A model generated the notes under the pieces. It was given only the letters and a program-made list of their open reading frames with translations. It was not told the DNA's origin and searched no databases. The position numbers and the translations under genes are program-made. A stretch of DNA of 64,000 nucleotides from Rhodoferax lithotrophicus (GTDB taxonomy: Bacteria; Pseudomonadota; Gammaproteobacteria; Burkholderiales; Burkholderiaceae_C): the NCBI RefSeq assembly GCF_019973615.1, contig NZ_AP024238.1:372001-436000 (forward strand), in the 5' to 3' direction. Numbering within the stretch: position 1 is the first letter of the stretch; every line of letters begins with the position of its first letter. This document shows positions 63,381-64,000 of the stretch, one piece after another.

Positions 63381-63764
63381 ATGGCTTTATCCGACCAAAC
63401 CCTCAGCGCCCTGCAACAACTCATGGCACAAAACAATGAACTCGTGGCCCAGGTTCAGACCACGGACGATCCAGCGCAAGCTAGCGCCCTCATTGCCGAT
63501 GCGGCTGCAAAAAGCGGTATGGATGTGACTGCCTCTGAACTCGCCGCGTATTTTGAAGAGGCTGCGAAAACCTTAACAACGCAGGCTTTAAGCGACCAAC
63601 AACTGGAGGTTGTGGCGGGAGGTGTACCCAATGACGGCTTGAGTGATGACACCCGCATGATCTTGATCTCGATTTTTTCCTTGGGTACTGGCTGTGCCAC
63701 TGTCAGCCTTATTCAGGGGGTCTTTCATGACAACAGCGGGTTTGTCAACAAAAGATACTGCTGA
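63381..63764 (+). CDS. Nif11-like RiPP precursor 6
   Basis: 127 aa: an 81-residue leader beginning MALSDQTLSAL and ending DQQLEVVAGG, and a 46-residue core with ISIFSLGTGCATVSLIQ and the end NKRYC. It returns to the class of precursors 1-4. A worn copy of the upstream element may lie at 63299-63324 (AGC-N15-TAGCCGAT). Confidence 0.88.
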   Translation: MALSDQTLSALQQLMAQNNELVAQVQTTDDPAQASALIADAAAKSGMDVTASELAAYFEEAAKTLTTQALSDQQLEVVAGGVPNDGLSDDTRMILISIFSLGTGCATVSLIQGVFHDNSGFVNKRYC

Positions 63765-63773
63765 TTCCCAACG

Positions 63774-64000
63774 ATGCCCCCAACCAGCCCCAGCCCCATG
63801 CCCACCCCCATCCACAACCCAGCCCACCCCGATGCCGCGCCAGGCACGGCGGACACCGCCACCCTGATTGCCGACATCGCCCGGCGCAACAGTGGCCTCC
63901 AAGCAACGGCCATCCCGGCGGATCAGCGCCAGACCGAGCCCGCCGTGCGGCAACGCTGGCAACGCTGGTTGCGCTTTGGTGGCGGCTACAACTGGCGCAC
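63774..64000 (+). CDS. start of an unknown gene, truncated by the window end
   Basis: An open frame from ATG 63774 runs off the window. The 75 residues present start with a proline-rich stretch, then a helical segment with TLIADIARRNSGLQ and end QRWLRFGGGYNWR. No family can be assigned. The position directly after the precursor array suggests another modification, transport or immunity gene; a LanM-like enzyme is one possibility but is not supported. Confidence 0.45.
   Translation, partial: MPPTSPSPMPTPIHNPAHPDAAPGTADTATLIADIARRNSGLQATAIPADQRQTEPAVRQRWQRWLRFGGGYNWR

Overview
The window looks like a chromosomal segment of a betaproteobacterium of the family Comamonadaceae, close to Rhodoferax/Polaromonas. 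The reasons are the high GC content, the ilvE / zinc-finger / waaF and htpG neighbourhoods, a stand-alone PilB/GspE-type ATPase, and many dispersed AGCTAT-containing intergenic repeats of the kind common in that family. No rRNA, tRNA, CRISPR array or replication origin was seen. All assignments come from reading the sequence; no database search was run.

Layout. 1-9.9 kb: ordinary genes (lipase-like hydrolase, htpG with a heat-shock promoter, a large GGDEF/EAL protein, an MFS exporter, small proteins, an EthD protein divergent from a LysR regulator). 9.9-13.3 kb: a small accessory island with a Fic/HTH 'mobile mystery' pair lying between two copies of the LysR 3' end, followed by a lone OLD-family ATPase/nuclease. 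13.4-21.6 kb: a dedicated exosortase locus (frameshifted GT51 transglycosylase, EpsI-like protein, exosortase, and a VIT/VWA protein with a PEP-CTERM-like tail), interrupted by a 235-bp MITE-like element and followed by a ParD/RelE-type toxin-antitoxin pair and CreBC. 21.8-27.3 kb: MgtC, FKBP, Hsp20, SrkA and a GspE-like ATPase.

27.4-35.7 kb: a seven-gene overlapping operon built like a type I bacterial cellulose synthase operon (bcsD, bcsP/R-like, bcsQ, bcsA-like, bcsB, second bcsQ-like, GH18-like hydrolase). Its BcsA homologue has lost all four catalytic motifs and the PilZ c-di-GMP signature, so it appears to be a conserved pseudoenzyme. There is no bcsC or bcsZ. 35.9-42 kb: AmpG-like permease, an OmpR/EnvZ-type two-component pair, waaF, a zinc-finger protein and ilvE.

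42.4 kb to the end: a large RiPP locus. It has a complete export set (TolC-like channel, HlyD-type adaptor, C39-peptidase ABC transporter, second ABC transporter), two orphan periplasmic binding proteins, a fusion of a cyclic-nucleotide-binding-like domain to an SLC13-type permease, a fused leader-binding/E1-like/YcaO cyclodehydratase, a SagB-type dehydrogenase, a lipoprotein resembling leukocidin/Vibrio cholerae cytolysin toxins, and eight precursor peptides: one NHLP type, one short GG type, and six tandem Nif11-like paralogues with an identical-length 81-residue leader. A 26-bp element, AAC-N15-GTTACTCA, precedes five genes of this locus with invariant spacing, and a sixth degenerate copy precedes another precursor. 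It looks like a dedicated promoter or operator. The dead-BcsA operon and the RiPP regulon are the two strongest candidates for undescribed biology.
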